Assembly (NCBI RefSeq): GCF_901709675.1
Contig: NC_051095.1
Location: 4,897,956 to 4,961,955 of the forward strand
From: Syngnathus acus
Taxonomy: Eukaryota; Chordata; Actinopteri; Syngnathiformes; Syngnathidae
Length of the DNA stretch: 64,000 nt
Direction: 5' to 3'
Made by a program: the position numbers and the translations under genes
The notes under the pieces: generated by a model
Databases searched by the model: none
Seen by the model: the letters and a program-made list of their open reading frames with translations, nothing else
Told to the model about the DNA's origin: nothing
Shown here: positions 1 through 10,684 of the stretch, piece after piece
Layout: each line of letters begins with the position of its first letter
Numbering within the stretch: position 1 is the stretch's first letter

Positions 1-88
1 TGTATCGTTAAATCTGCCGTTAACATGTCCAATCCTGTCGAGGAATAGTTTATTACTGGTCTGACTTGCCTTTTTTTTTTTCCCCCAG

Positions 89-277
89 GAAGCTTTTCTG
101 CAGCAATTCTCTTTGTCTTTCATCACTCTAAATGCTCCTAAATGGACTGGAGGCTGCTGGAGATGGTGGGGGTGCGATGGCAATAACCTCAACTTTGTGT
201 CAGGAGACGAATTTGGAATCTTCAGTGCCTTTCCTGGCATGAAATGTATTTACAAATACCTCCGCGAGATCCAATAA
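89..277 (+). CDS. terminal coding exon of an unrecognised gene (3' partial)
   Basis: A long polypyrimidine tract (71-86) and AG (87-88) form a strong splice acceptor, followed by an open frame of 62 codons ending in TAA at 275-277. The exon starts in phase 0 if the acceptor is read as stated. The encoded tail is rich in tryptophan, cysteine and aromatics (motifs WTGGCWRWWGCDGN and FPGMKCIYKYL) with no transmembrane stretch; it looks like the end of a folded, possibly secreted, disulphide-bonded domain. I do not recognise the family. The remaining exons lie left of the window. The stop codon is embedded in an AATAAA hexamer (273-278). The gene is co-directional with tyrp1. It could be a chance open stretch, but acceptor, composition and poly(A) context argue for a real exon. 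Confidence 0.6.
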   Translation, partial: EAFLQQFSLSFITLNAPKWTGGCWRWWGCDGNNLNFVSGDEFGIFSAFPGMKCIYKYLREIQ

Positions 278-460
278 AAGGTTTAATATTTAATTAGGCT
301 TAAGGGCATGATGGTAAGATGGAGGACTTCCTCCGTTAAAACGCGCTTGCACTTTGGGACGAGCGCTTCATAGCTCTGCGTTTATGCTCCCGGAATGTGG
401 AGAAGTGTACCAGAATTGGGCCAGCTGCAAAAAAAAACTAAAAAGTCAGAATGTTAGGAG

Positions 461-466
461 AATAAA
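461..466 (+). terminator. candidate poly(A) signal AATAAA of the left-edge gene
   Basis: AATAAA lies about 185 nt after the stop codon, followed by a T/G-rich stretch (490-510) as expected for a cleavage-factor site. A second AATAAA overlaps the stop codon at 273-278, so either could be used. Confidence 0.4.
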
Positions 467-1404
467 GTCGTAATATAATCAGGAGAAAAACTTTTTTGTT
501 GTGATGGTTCTATTCAATACAAATATTGATAAAAAAAAAAGTCTCGTGTTCTTGAATTTGTTTGCTTTTGAAGTGTGACAATATATTTTTTATCATCATA
601 TTTATTAAATAAATAGAATAAAATCTGCCCTTACTTCTATCGTACCAACCATAATAATTTCCATCATTTTATAATGAGTTAACAAACACACCCCGCAGGC
701 TCATCAATGACGCCATTTGATGACATCACGCGGCCCTCCGACAGCTTTAATACTTTAACGTTCGCTTGTCACATCACATTTTCTTTTGAAGCAAAGTTTA
801 GTCCTCACGAGAGGCACAAAAGCAAACGTGGTGGCACAAATGTCCAATTGTAGTTGCATCAAAAGAGGGTGCGCTTTAAAAATGGATAACAAGCGGAGTG
901 GCTTGCATAATTGATGGCGCTTTGTTACGCAAGCGTTCCTAATGGTAGTCAGACTGACTATTGTCTCCTCCCAAACGTCTCCCCGCCCGCTTGTAAAACG
1001 TTCACGGGACGTCTGATAATGATTATAATCGTATTAAAAACGCAGGTGGAGTGCCGCGTTCCTGTCAGCGAGCAGCAAAAGAAGCGCGCCCTTCCCCGAT
1101 CTCTTCTTGCCGCTACTTAGCTGGTGCTCGTGCTGAGCCAGCGCATTAGCCATGCAAGCATCCATCCACACTGCAGCCTGTCACTTATGCACAAGTCAGC
1201 GGAAACAATCGACGGTCCTGAGATGCCTTACTTTGCCCCTTTGCTGGCCTCATTCGCGGATTATTACCGCTTTTTTTGTCATTAAATATGATTTCAATGA
1301 GATGTCCTTAATTACACCAGAGGCGCAACCGAGCCAGGGCTGGCAAGATTACTGCCTGAAAGGGTTGCAGTAGAGTGGACGAGATTCAGGCGAAATAAAA
1401 TAAA

Positions 1405-1575
1405 TACCGTAATTTTCGGACTATAAGTCGCACCGGAGTATAAGTCGCACCAGCCATAAAATGCCCAAAAAAGTTAAAAAAAACATATCTATGTATATAA
1501 GTCGCTCCTGAGTATAAGTCGCCCCCCCACCCAAACTATGAAAAAACCGCGACTTATAGTCCGAAAATTACGGTA
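1405..1575. mobile_element. 171-bp palindromic MITE (TACCGTAATTTTCGG family)
   Basis: The ends are perfect inverted repeats of about 27 bp: the left end starts TACCGTAATTTTCGGACTAT and the right end is its reverse complement ending at 1575. Internally the unit 'GTATAAGTCGC' recurs. It is too short to code for a transposase, so it is non-autonomous. It is a shorter relative of the larger elements at 47631 and 52830, which start TACCGTATTTTCCGGACTAT. Superfamily not assigned. Confidence 0.8.
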
Positions 1576-2474
1576 GGTCAGGACTAAGTTGTTTGACCAG
1601 TTATTTGCCTAAAACGTCTGCTGCGGTACCAACATGCGAAGTTGTTTACCATACTAGTTCTCATTAGGGAAGCGTGTCACCTATTTTGAGCAGGCGCCTC
1701 AGGGAGAAAAAAAAAAAGTCTTCCATAAAAGAAGTCCTGCGTGCGTGGCGGTGACATCGTTAGCGCTGGCGTTTCTTTTGTGTTCTCAGGACGGGAGTCT
1801 TATCAAAGTTTCCCATCCGGAGCGCAGACGCGGCACGGCGCACAGATCAATGCCCGTCTATATTGGGAAGCCAATTAATTTCCTCCACCGGGAAGTCGCG
1901 CATGCGCCAATTAGGCAAAGTTGAGTCTGTGAGGGCACATAAGCATGCATGGCGCCCAGGTGCATTGTGGGCATGTTGGTGGGAGACGCACTTTTTTAAT
2001 CCAATCCCCGTGATGGAGGCAAGCCGGTTGCTTAATTAGAAGTAGATGAATGGAAACAACTACATGGGGTGTACACAAAAAAGGAAAATGAAGGACGTCA
2101 TTGCCCTCTGCTGGTCATCATACAACAATGCATTGATAAATCAAAATATGGACGCTGGTACAATCACATAAGATGCAACAAATACAAAAGATGATGGTAC
2201 AAAAATAAAATACGTATGTGTGTTTGATATAGAAAAAAGTGACAACTACCAACTTTTACAACACGTGATTTTTCTCATAAGGAGGAATAAAAGTAAGCAA
2301 ATGAGAGCCTGAGATCTGGTTGCGTATGGACACCCTTTTGTGACTCGTGATGTGGCTGTTTTTGGAATTAACTAGTTACACAAACTCATGAATGGGAGTC
2401 AGCATACTTGCCATCATTTCAAGTGCGTATGATAAACCCAGGGGAAAGTTCAGTTGCTCGTGGGGGAATATTCC

Positions 2475-2514
2475 TATTTATTTATTTGTTTGTTTGTTTG
2501 TTTGTTTGTTTGTT
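2475..2514. repeat. (TTTG)n / (TTTA)n microsatellite
   Basis: About seven TTTG units preceded by TTTA units, directly visible. Confidence 0.9.
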
Positions 2515-2913
2515 GTCTCTGGATTTACACTCACTGCTATATTTCAAACTGTTATTTTCTTCCAACTTTCCTAAGGCCCTAAAAAGTTCAACCTGATTTT
2601 ACCTGATAATTTTCTCATCCTCAAATGTGATTTCACGTGTTTATGTAATTTTTGTATGGAAATAAAATCCATAAAAAGTAAAAGAATGTGATGCCTTCAA
2701 TTCTTTGAGCAAACCATATCCATTTATTTATTTATATTTTGATTTAACTTTCCAATTCCATTATTAGATAATATTGATATACAGGTTTCATTTAATTCTT
2801 TTTGGTTCCCATCCACGCGATCTGTGACGCACTCTCGGCCATCCACGCTTTCATCACATGTGTGCTTTAGCCCATCCATGTGTGCCAAGAAACCTGAGGC
2901 GGTGGGTTGGGGT

Positions 2914-2923
2914 AGTCATGTGA
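2914..2923 (+). promoter_or_regulatory. upstream M-box-like E-box (AGTCATGTGA)
   Basis: AGTCATGTGA matches the MITF/TFE M-box core (TCATGTG) with the 5' AG flank. It lies about 730 bp upstream of the tyrp1 start codon. A second E-box, CACATGTG, is near 2856-2863. Function is inferred from the motif and from the neighbouring promoter M-box. Confidence 0.45.
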
Positions 2924-3555
2924 GGCGATGTGACTCGGCCTTTGTGGATAATCCTTGCCTTTGATTGTTAAAAAAAAAAAAAAAAAAACGGCCCAGTTTG
3001 AGTGCAGTGCTTCATATGACCCTTTTTTATTTCACCCAAGTTATGTCTCTTTGGAAGAAACGCTATTCAAAAGCCTCTTAGTAATTTTCAACTTAAACTA
3101 ACCTTCATGCTAAGAGTTCACTTGCAGTACATATTAAAAGGGAATTTAAAGAGCATTGTAGCTTTAAGCTACTTTGTAAATAATATGTACAATAGTAAAA
3201 ACATCTTTTCCATGAGCATTTTCTATTTTCTAAAACGAAATGTGCTTACACTGTACACTTGAATGAAACTCACTGAAACCTTTTGGCCTTAAAGGGAAAT
3301 CAGAAGTAGTGACTGAGTCTCGTCTTTTGCTAAAGTCAAAGTAACAGTTACGAAATGTAGTATAAAAGGAAAAGGTAAAAGGAGTAGAATGTTAACATTT
3401 CATTTTTCAGAGAAACAAGTGCACGCACATTGCTTTGAAACAGACTTGTGACTTTTGCTTCCTTTCACTGCCATAAAAAAAAAATGGAATTTGAGGGAGT
3501 ACGTTATTGGTATGTGTGATCGAGTCACGCGGGCTGGGGCACCAAAAATCCGGGT

Positions 3556-3566
3556 AGTCATGTGCT
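3556..3566 (+). promoter_or_regulatory. MITF M-box of tyrp1 (AGTCATGTGCT)
   Basis: An exact 11-bp AGTCATGTGCT, the M-box described for vertebrate tyrosinase-family promoters and bound by MITF in pigment cells. It sits 90 bp upstream of the start codon, with a weak TATA-like TTTAAAA at 3579-3585 between the two. The spacing suggests a proximal promoter with a short 5' UTR, rather than the separate non-coding first exon used in mammals; the start site itself is not visible. Confidence 0.8.
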
Positions 3567-3655
3567 AATCTGCCGCAGTTTAAAATCGCTTCACTTGTTT
3601 GGGGGGCTGGCAAAGAGGATCTCGGGAGCAGCCGGGCGCCACTCAATCGGACGCA

Positions 3656-6600
3656 ATGTGGCGGTGCTGCTGTTTCTTGGTCGCGCTGGGCTCGCTTCTG
3701 GTGGGCGCCCAATTCCCCAGAGAGTGCGTGACCCCCGAGGGACTCCGGAGCGGCCAGTGCTGCCCGTCCCCGCCTGGCCTCGATGCCGACCCGTGCGGCT
3801 TCGCAGCGGGCCGCGGCCAGTGCGTGTCCGTCGCGGCGGACGCGCGCCCCCACGGCCCTCAGTACCCGCACGACGGGCGGGACGACCGCGAGCGTTGGCC
3901 GGTCCGCTTCTTCACCCAGGCGTGCCGCTGTAACGGTAATTTCAGCGGCTACAACTGCGGACGATGCAGACACGGCTGGACCGGGGTCAACTGTGACCTG
4001 AGAGCGTCTGTGGGTGAGTGGACACAACATTAGGTACACTGCCCGATCCATTTCCATGGAGAATCAAGTGCAGCATTCCCTCATTTTTCACGGGTTATAC
4101 GTTCCCTGTTGTCGATGATTATCATTGTTGAATCTTGATGATTATGCATTTTGGAATATAAATACACATTTGAATTTGATACATTTTATACATGTTAATG
4201 CAAAAGCAACTATGCTGAACTGAGAGAAGTGCAACATTTAATCAGGCCATAGCTTTGTCTAATCTCAATAAATGATTTGCCATCATCTTGTGGCGTATAT
4301 AAGCAATTGCAAATGTTTTGCCAATAGCTATCAAGAAATGTTAAAAAGTCACGCACCTCCTTCAACATGACACAGATTTGAATGTGCCCCCCCCCAAAGA
4401 GGAGAAATTATGTACAAAAAGGTTCAGTTCCTTAAAGAGAATCGTTGATTTAACTAACTTTGTCCCGGCTAATCCTCCAGTGAGAAGAAACGTGATGCAG
4501 CTCAGTGGCGCAGAGAAGCGAGCCTTTGTCAATGCGCTGGACCAGGCCAAGCGCACTGTACACCCAGACCTGGTGATCGCCACCCGGCGCTACGCCGAGA
4601 TCCTCGACCCCGACAGCAACAGCACACGCTTTGAGAACATCACCATCTACAACTACTTTGTGTGGAGCCATTACTACTCCGTCGGCAAGACCTTCCTGGG
4701 CGCTGGTCAGCCCAGTTTCGGAGGGGTGGATTTCTCCCATGAGGGTCCGGGGTTTGTCACTTGGCATCGCTACCACCTGCTCCAACTGGAGCGAGATATG
4801 CAAGTAAGCCAAGCGGCCACATTAGCATGTGGTGGTTTCACTTTGAAGGAGTTTGTTTTGGAAAATGAGTTTTACCACCCTGGGAAATCTGAATTAGGGA
4901 AGCAAATTTCATGGTTTGGTCATCAAAATAAATTAGACTCAGTGGTTTCTAATAAGATGCTTTCTCAAGGATTTCTCAAGGCTTGAAAAACTCCTCCGTA
5001 ACTGCTTTTTTTTTAAGGTGATAAGGCAAATAGTTGAGGATTTTGGGGTGACCTTGGCCCTTTATCCCACTAGACTAGACCCGCCCCTGCACTGAAAAGC
5101 AACAAATTCCATCTTTACGTTAAGAATCAAAACAAGAGCAAACTGTATTAAGGTGGCCATTTTTAAAACAGTTTTTTTAAGGATTATTAATATCCATAAA
5201 TCAGAGTGTGCAAGTGGAAGGAACCATTTTTGCTGATAAAATTAATTATTCATGATTGTATTTTGAAGCAAAATTGTGTAATCATTTTAGTCGTAAATAT
5301 TTCTAATTTGTATCATTGCATATCTGGAAAATATCTGCATTTCTATTTTATGTTTTAAAAATACACCTCCATTCTGGTGCAAACTAACCAGGACATGCTG
5401 CAAGAGCCTACGTTCGCCCTGCCCTACTGGAACTTTGCCATCGGTGGCAGCACGTGCGACATCTGCACGGACGACCTGATGGGAGCCCGCAGCAGCTTTG
5501 ACGCCGACTCGCTCAGCTCCAACTCCATCTTCTCCCAGTGGAGGGTCATCTGCGAGAGCGTGGCCGACTACGACACGCTGGGAACCATCTGCAACAGTAA
5601 GGCCGCTGGTCCTCGCCGACCTCACCGTGAGGTTGTCTGCTCTAACGCGTTTCCTTGCAGACACCGAGACGTCTCCGATAAGAAGGAACCCGGCAGGCAA
5701 CGTCAACAGGCCGATGGTCCAGCGTCTCCCAGAACCTCAGGATGTGGCCGACTGTCTGCAAGTCAGCACTTTTGATACGGCGCCGTTCTATTCCACCTCC
5801 TCAGAAAGCTTTAGAAACACCATTGAAGGTGAGCCTGCTGGCGGGATTTAAATGAGTTTTAAATTATTTGTGGCGCAGAGGTCAAGGGAGCACCCATGAC
5901 ATTCTTTGAATGTAGCGAAAGACATCAATGACTTTGTTCAGCCCACATAGGAGGTTGTGGCGCCACCTTATGGCAGAGATATGAACATATGAGGCCTTTC
6001 CCCCTCATCAATTTTCGTCTAGCTTCTGATTGGTTAGAATTAAAAACCAACACTGCCTTTAGCATTATTTTTATTCGCTTTAATACATTTTTGAAAAAAC
6101 AAAAAAACTGTCAATACGTGTGACCACAAGAACTAAAATGGTTAGGGTTTCAATGCAGACTGTGTTTTATGGCGTCTAGGCTATAGCGCCCCCCAGGGGA
6201 ACTACGACCCCGCAGTCAGGAGTCTCCATAACCTTGCCCACCTGTTCCTCAACGGCACCGGGGGCCAAACCCACCTTTCACCCAACGACCCCATCTTCGT
6301 TTTGCTCCACACCTACACCGATGCCATCTTCGATGAGTGGCTGCGGAGACACACCCCAGGTGAGTTTCGGCAACAGTAAATGCTTCGTTAGCACTCCCTC
6401 ATCAGAACTGAGGGCGACGTTGGACTTTCTTGGCAGAGTCAGCTGTGTATCCTGACCAAAATGCCCCGATTGGTCACAACCGGGGTTACAACATGGTTCC
6501 ATTTTGGCCACCTGTGACCAACGCTGAAATGTTTCTGACCGCCCCCGAAAACCTCGGGTACTCTTACGAAGCCCAATGGCCAGGTATGCAATCGTTTACC

Positions 6601-6841
6601 AGTTCAGGAGATCACTTTATACTTTTATGAATTCATCTTTTTTTTCCCTCAAGGTCAACCTTTCACACTGACTGAAATGATCACAATGGGCATCATCGTC
6701 GCCCTGGTGGTCGTCGGTGCCGTCTTCGTGGCCACCACCTGCGCTGTGCGCGCCAGGTCCCGCAAGATGGAGGGATTCCAGCCGCTGCTCGGGGATCAGT
6801 ACCAACGATACGACGACGTCAAAAGCCAGTCGGTTGTCTGA
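3656..6841 (+). CDS. tyrp1: tyrosinase-related protein 1, complete, 7 coding exons
   Basis: Melanosomal membrane glycoprotein of the type-3 copper tyrosinase family, acting in eumelanin synthesis and tyrosinase stabilisation. Coding exons: 3656-4013, 4481-4803, 5392-5596, 5661-5828, 6180-6359, 6437-6583, 6654-6841 (1569 nt, 522 aa; mammalian TYRP1 is 537). All introns are GT-AG and keep frame. The signal peptide is residues 1-18 (hydrophobic run ending LLVGA). A Cys-rich EGF-like region follows ([15 protein letters not shown]). CuA histidines are H183, H206 and H215 (motifs SHYYSV, FSHEGP, TWHRYH); CuB histidines are H368, H372 and H395 ([18 protein letters not shown]). The TM helix is about 470-492, with a short cytosolic tail carrying a QPLLGDQY dileucine-type sorting signal and a C-terminal QSVV. 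The start was chosen because the next Met-led peptide is a clean signal sequence. Teleosts usually have tyrp1a and tyrp1b; I cannot tell which copy this is. Intact. Confidence 0.96.
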
Positions 6842-7010
6842 GCTCACCCGCGTGCCTCTATTGTAATCTTATTTTAGCTTTAAAACCACCACTCAATTCA
6901 GAATGCAGCAGGCTCATTAGGCCTTTGCAGAACCAAAGTTCCAACATAATGTCATTCCCATGAAACTATATTCAAGATTACTGTTATCTTAGAATAACAA
7001 GACAAGTAAA

Positions 7011-7016
7011 AATAAA
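7011..7016 (+). terminator. candidate tyrp1 poly(A) signal
   Basis: AATAAA about 170 nt downstream of the tyrp1 stop codon, in an AT-rich 3' flank. Confidence 0.45.
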
Positions 7017-7978
7017 AAAAGAGCCCTCCAAATAATTTCTTGAGTAATGTATTCTTTAAAACAAACTACTCAAGTAATGAGTACCTGGTAACGTATTTAA
7101 TTTTTCTCATTCAAGCAAGTAGACAAAAATAGCAAAAGGAATGTGCAAAGGTTTAGATAATTACTTGAATAAATATTTATATAATCACCGAAATTAAGGC
7201 AATTAAATATTTATATAATAACCAAAAGTAAGGCAACATTTGTCATGTTAGGTGATAAACCAGCAATTTTTTAAAAGCATTTTAGCTAAGTCGAAATGAA
7301 TTGAATGCGTAGATAGTTTTTTTTAATAACAAACATATATGCAGATTTAATTTTGTGTGGCAAACTGGCGACAAACCTATCAAACCTTGGTAATGGCGCT
7401 TTTCAGCCCGCAGGGGCCGCCATAGCCCCGCAAGTACAACTTATAAAGACCAACATAAGAAGGAGATGCGTTCAATGACCCTGATAAATGCAAACAAAAT
7501 TATTGTGGGGTGTTTTTGTATGTTTTTATAGCTCTGGAATTCCCCCTAAAATGTTTTTTATCCCTCTCTCTTGCTGACTAAATTACATATCAAATACAAC
7601 AAATAAAATGTGTTTTAAGAAGTTTTTGGTGGCAAGAATTTGTCTTCTTTGTATTTCTTTCTTATTATTTTTTTATTAATGACTTAAATAGCAGTAATTA
7701 AGTTCGGCCGCTCAGCATACATGCAACCGTGTAATTAAAACCGTTTAAAATCATTATTTAATGTGTGTAGTGTCACAGTGGATTGCAATAACATGAAATA
7801 TACTTATTAGGAGTCTCATGAGTGGTTAGCTGAGCGAATCAAATTTGACGTGGTCTATTAACTTTTTCTTAAAAAAAAAAGTGAAATTAAATGTTCCATT
7901 CCAAAATGATTGTAATGGGAAATTTCCACGCCTGACTTGAACTGAACACGGAAGTGTCGATTGTTTTGGTTAACGATG
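7017..7978. other. intergenic, tyrp1 to lurap1l
   Basis: AT-rich DNA with no gene and no clear repeat. The right end turns GC-rich at about 7980, where the lurap1l promoter begins. Confidence 0.6.
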
Positions 7979-7980
7979 TG

Positions 7981-7988
7981 TGACGTCA
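7981..7988. promoter_or_regulatory. CRE palindrome TGACGTCA in the lurap1l promoter
   Basis: A perfect 8-bp CRE (CREB/ATF site) lies 266 bp upstream of the lurap1l start codon. A GC-rich purine-rich tract (about 8020-8075) follows, typical of a TATA-less promoter. Confidence 0.5.
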
Positions 7989-8253
7989 CACAACACGGTT
8001 CACCTGTCCGGTGTCGGATTTCGGAGGCGGAGGGAGGCAACCCGAGGGGAGGCGGACGCCGGACGGACGGAAGCAGCCAAGCGGATGGCTTCAATGGTAG
8101 GACTCCAACATTTCCACTCAACATGTTGCTGTGAGGATGAATGAGGTCACACTCGGGACACACTAGCGTACAACACCAGACGCAACGCAAACGAGTATTT
8201 AATTTTCCCTGTACAACGAATTTTGAGCATTTCACCGAACACGTCGACCCGTC

Positions 8254-9796
8254 ATGGACGAAGGTGGCTTCGCGTTGCCCGAATTGAAGGACCTGGAGAC
8301 CAAGTTGGGTCGCAAAGTTCCCGAAAGTCTCGTTCGCTCGCTCGTGGGGGGCAGACACGACAAGGTGACACCCCCGGCGGCGCGTCCCGGACACAATTCC
8401 GCGGACTTTGACCGGCTGGAGGGCAAAATTTTCTACCTCAAACAAGAAATGGTGAGTGAAATCACTTGTTTCCCCCCCCCCCCTTTAAAAAAAAAAGTGT
8501 AGTGATTAACTTTTATTATAGTATAGTTTGTCATTGTTATTGGTCATTGTAAATTAAAACTAGTACTGTACCACTTTTGTTTTACGAATAGTTCCCGGGT
8601 CAAATTGACCCTGCTGTCAGAAAAGGAAGGACACTGTTAATGTTTAATTAACTTTTATGTTTGGCCTGCAGCATATCAAGTCAATTTAAGAACAGCAATG
8701 TTCTCGGGTGCAATTGACCCGTGTGTCAGAAAATGCAACAACACTGTTTATATGTCATTAACTTCAATGATTGAATTTGACCTGCAACCTGCAAGGTTAA
8801 CTTAAGGACAGCAATAATAATGTTCCTGGGTCAAAATGACCCAGGTGTCATAAATGATAAAATAGTTTCAGACAATATTTTGTGCATCACTTACCATCCA
8901 TCAGCGTTTTTGAGATCTGGGACAAGTAGGTCATTTTGACCCATGACACATTGAGCTGTGAGTATCGTAAAACATTTAAATTTTTATTATTGATAGTTGG
9001 GAAACTGTGACATAACGCCATATCAGAAAATGAATGGAATAAACACTAAACGTAAATACTGCGGTCTAATATCGTTTCACACAACTTGTGAATTTGCCCA
9101 ATGTGTTTAAATTGTGTAATGCAAAGATTTTGGTCACCGTCCTAGACCCATTTTCAGATTTGTTAATGGCCAATATGGCAATTTCAAGACCATGTGTTAT
9201 TTAAGGCTACAAAAGGTATTAGGCCCCCAAAGCAGATGGTTTTGAAGACAAGGATTTGAGCTGATAGGCTTTGTCAATCTTTCGGCAAACCGCCCGTTTG
9301 TCGTAAAATTTCTTAAAATCCAAGATACAATTTCCTGGCTTTGCCGTCTTTCGCAAAAAAAGAAAAATCTTATCTGTTTAAAATCCTTCCCTATGTCACA
9401 CAGGCCAACCTACGCGCCATCGACGTGAAACTGATGCAGCAGCTGATATCCATCAACGAAGGTATCGAGTCCATCCGCTGGTTGATCGACGACAAAGGCG
9501 ACGACACGGTCAGCCAAGATGGCAGCCTGTCCAGCAGCCTGTACAGCTTGTCCGATAGCCAGGACGGCGGCTCGTTGCCGGGCAGCCTCAGCAGCCTGAA
9601 CGACGCCAACAGCGACGAGCTGGACGCGCTGTCGGTGGGCAGCTACCTGGACACGCTTGCCGAGGACCTCTCGGATGACCCTTCGCCCAGCGACCTGGAC
9701 TGCTTGGTGGATAAATCCGTAATCAACGGGGACGCCTTCTGCAAATCCCCAGTGAAACTGAGGGCGGAATCGGATGAATACTACTGCTTTGGATAA
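8254..9796 (+). CDS. lurap1l: leucine rich adaptor protein 1-like, complete, 2 exons
   Basis: Small cytoplasmic adaptor related to LURAP1, which links MRCK and MYO18A or activates NF-kB signalling; the function of the -like paralogue is poorly known. Exon 1 8254-8451 and exon 2 9404-9796 give 591 nt, 196 aa (mammalian LURAP1L is about 230; the difference is mainly a shorter low-complexity Ser/Gly stretch after residue 35). Family marks: N-terminal LPELKDLETKLGRKVPESLV, a coiled-coil-like LEGKIFYLKQEM followed across the intron by ANLRAIDVKLMQQLISINEG, the conserved SVGSYLDTLAEDL and an exact family-type C-terminus SDEYYCFG. Donor ATG|GTGAGT and acceptor ACACAG|GCC keep phase 0. Same strand as tyrp1, tail-to-tail with mpdz. 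The reading is unambiguous. Confidence 0.94.
8591..8955. repeat. direct array of ~110-120-bp units in the lurap1l intron
   Basis: Three direct units start near 8591, 8700 and 8821. Each begins with a palindromic core of the type GTTCCTGGGTCAAAATGACC and continues to a 'GTGTCAGAAAA' stretch and 'ACACTGTT'. An inverted copy of the core (GGTCATTTTGACCC) lies at about 8929-8942. Confidence 0.75.
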
Positions 9797-10678
9797 TGAT
9801 CATTCTCGTAGACATATTTACCATTTTATGTGTGGTCTCAAATTAACTTTGCTGACTCACCCCGTGTGACTTTTTTACTTTGAAACTTGCCGCACCTCAC
9901 CAAACCACTCTCCGTCACGCCCTTATTGTCTTTGTTCTTTTTACAGCTGCGTCTTTCGGTTCTGTCAGGTGCAAATGTCATATTTATTTACCACCATTTT
10001 ATTTATTTAGTACCTCAGATTGGTGCTGTTGTTACTGGTTTAGTACTGTTACAGCTGGGGAACATACCTGCTTTTAGACAGAAACGGTACCTTGGAATTT
10101 TTGGGGGTAACTTGAAGAAAAAAAAAAAAGCATTGTTCCCTTTAAAGGGTTTGTTTTTGGTGAGTCCAATCAAATGTGCTTTTGTAGCCTTGGTACTTGA
10201 CCTTTAGAGTCTGGGAACATACTCTTACCAGGTGGCTCTCAGTATCTTGGACTCCAATATTTTGATCTGGTGCGCTGGCGTCACAGTTTGGTCTTTCAGA
10301 CCTTGACGATTGTTTTTTTGCGGCCTACGCGTTTTAAACGGTACCTTTTTAAAGTCGTCTTAAAGAGATTTGACCTGATTTTCCGAGTCACTCGTAAATT
10401 TCACGTGTAACGTTGTGTCACTGCTCTCATAGTTACTTATACATTTAGGAATATACCTTGTATCTTTTAAGGATCGAAAATGGTACCTCAAAATCCTTTT
10501 AAGCCTTAAGCCGTTTAAATCTTTACCCGAGTTTTCTGATGCCTACACGGCAAAAAAAATTCCTTGTACTTTTTTTTAAGGGCTACCTTTACATTTGCCA
10601 CTTCTGCCACTTGACCTTTCACGCTTGTGGTCATGCCGCTGTCCTTCGAAAAGGCTACAAGCCATGATTTAAGAGTGC

Positions 10679-10684
10679 AATAAA
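10679..10684 (+). terminator. candidate lurap1l poly(A) signal
   Basis: AATAAA about 880 nt after the lurap1l stop, followed by a TGTAGATTTGTT stretch. This would give a long 3' UTR, as in other vertebrates. Confidence 0.35.

Larger units (their letters stand above)
278..3555. other. intergenic region between the left-edge gene and tyrp1
   Basis: No gene is supported here. It holds a probable 3' UTR (to about 480), AT-rich DNA, a short palindromic MITE (1405-1575), a TTTG microsatellite (about 2475-2514), poly-A tracts and, toward the right end, E-box-containing DNA upstream of tyrp1. The small open frames at 911-1120, 1152-1373 and 2392-2596 lack coding character or splice context. Confidence 0.6.

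Noticed and set aside
3407-4057. 216-codon open frame on the minus strand over tyrp1 exon 1
   Set aside because: It is an antisense shadow of the GC-rich first tyrp1 exon; the plus-strand product is unambiguous.
9880-10207. Overlapping small frames after lurap1l
   Set aside because: They lie in the probable 3' UTR, are hydrophobic by T-rich composition only, and have no start or splice context.
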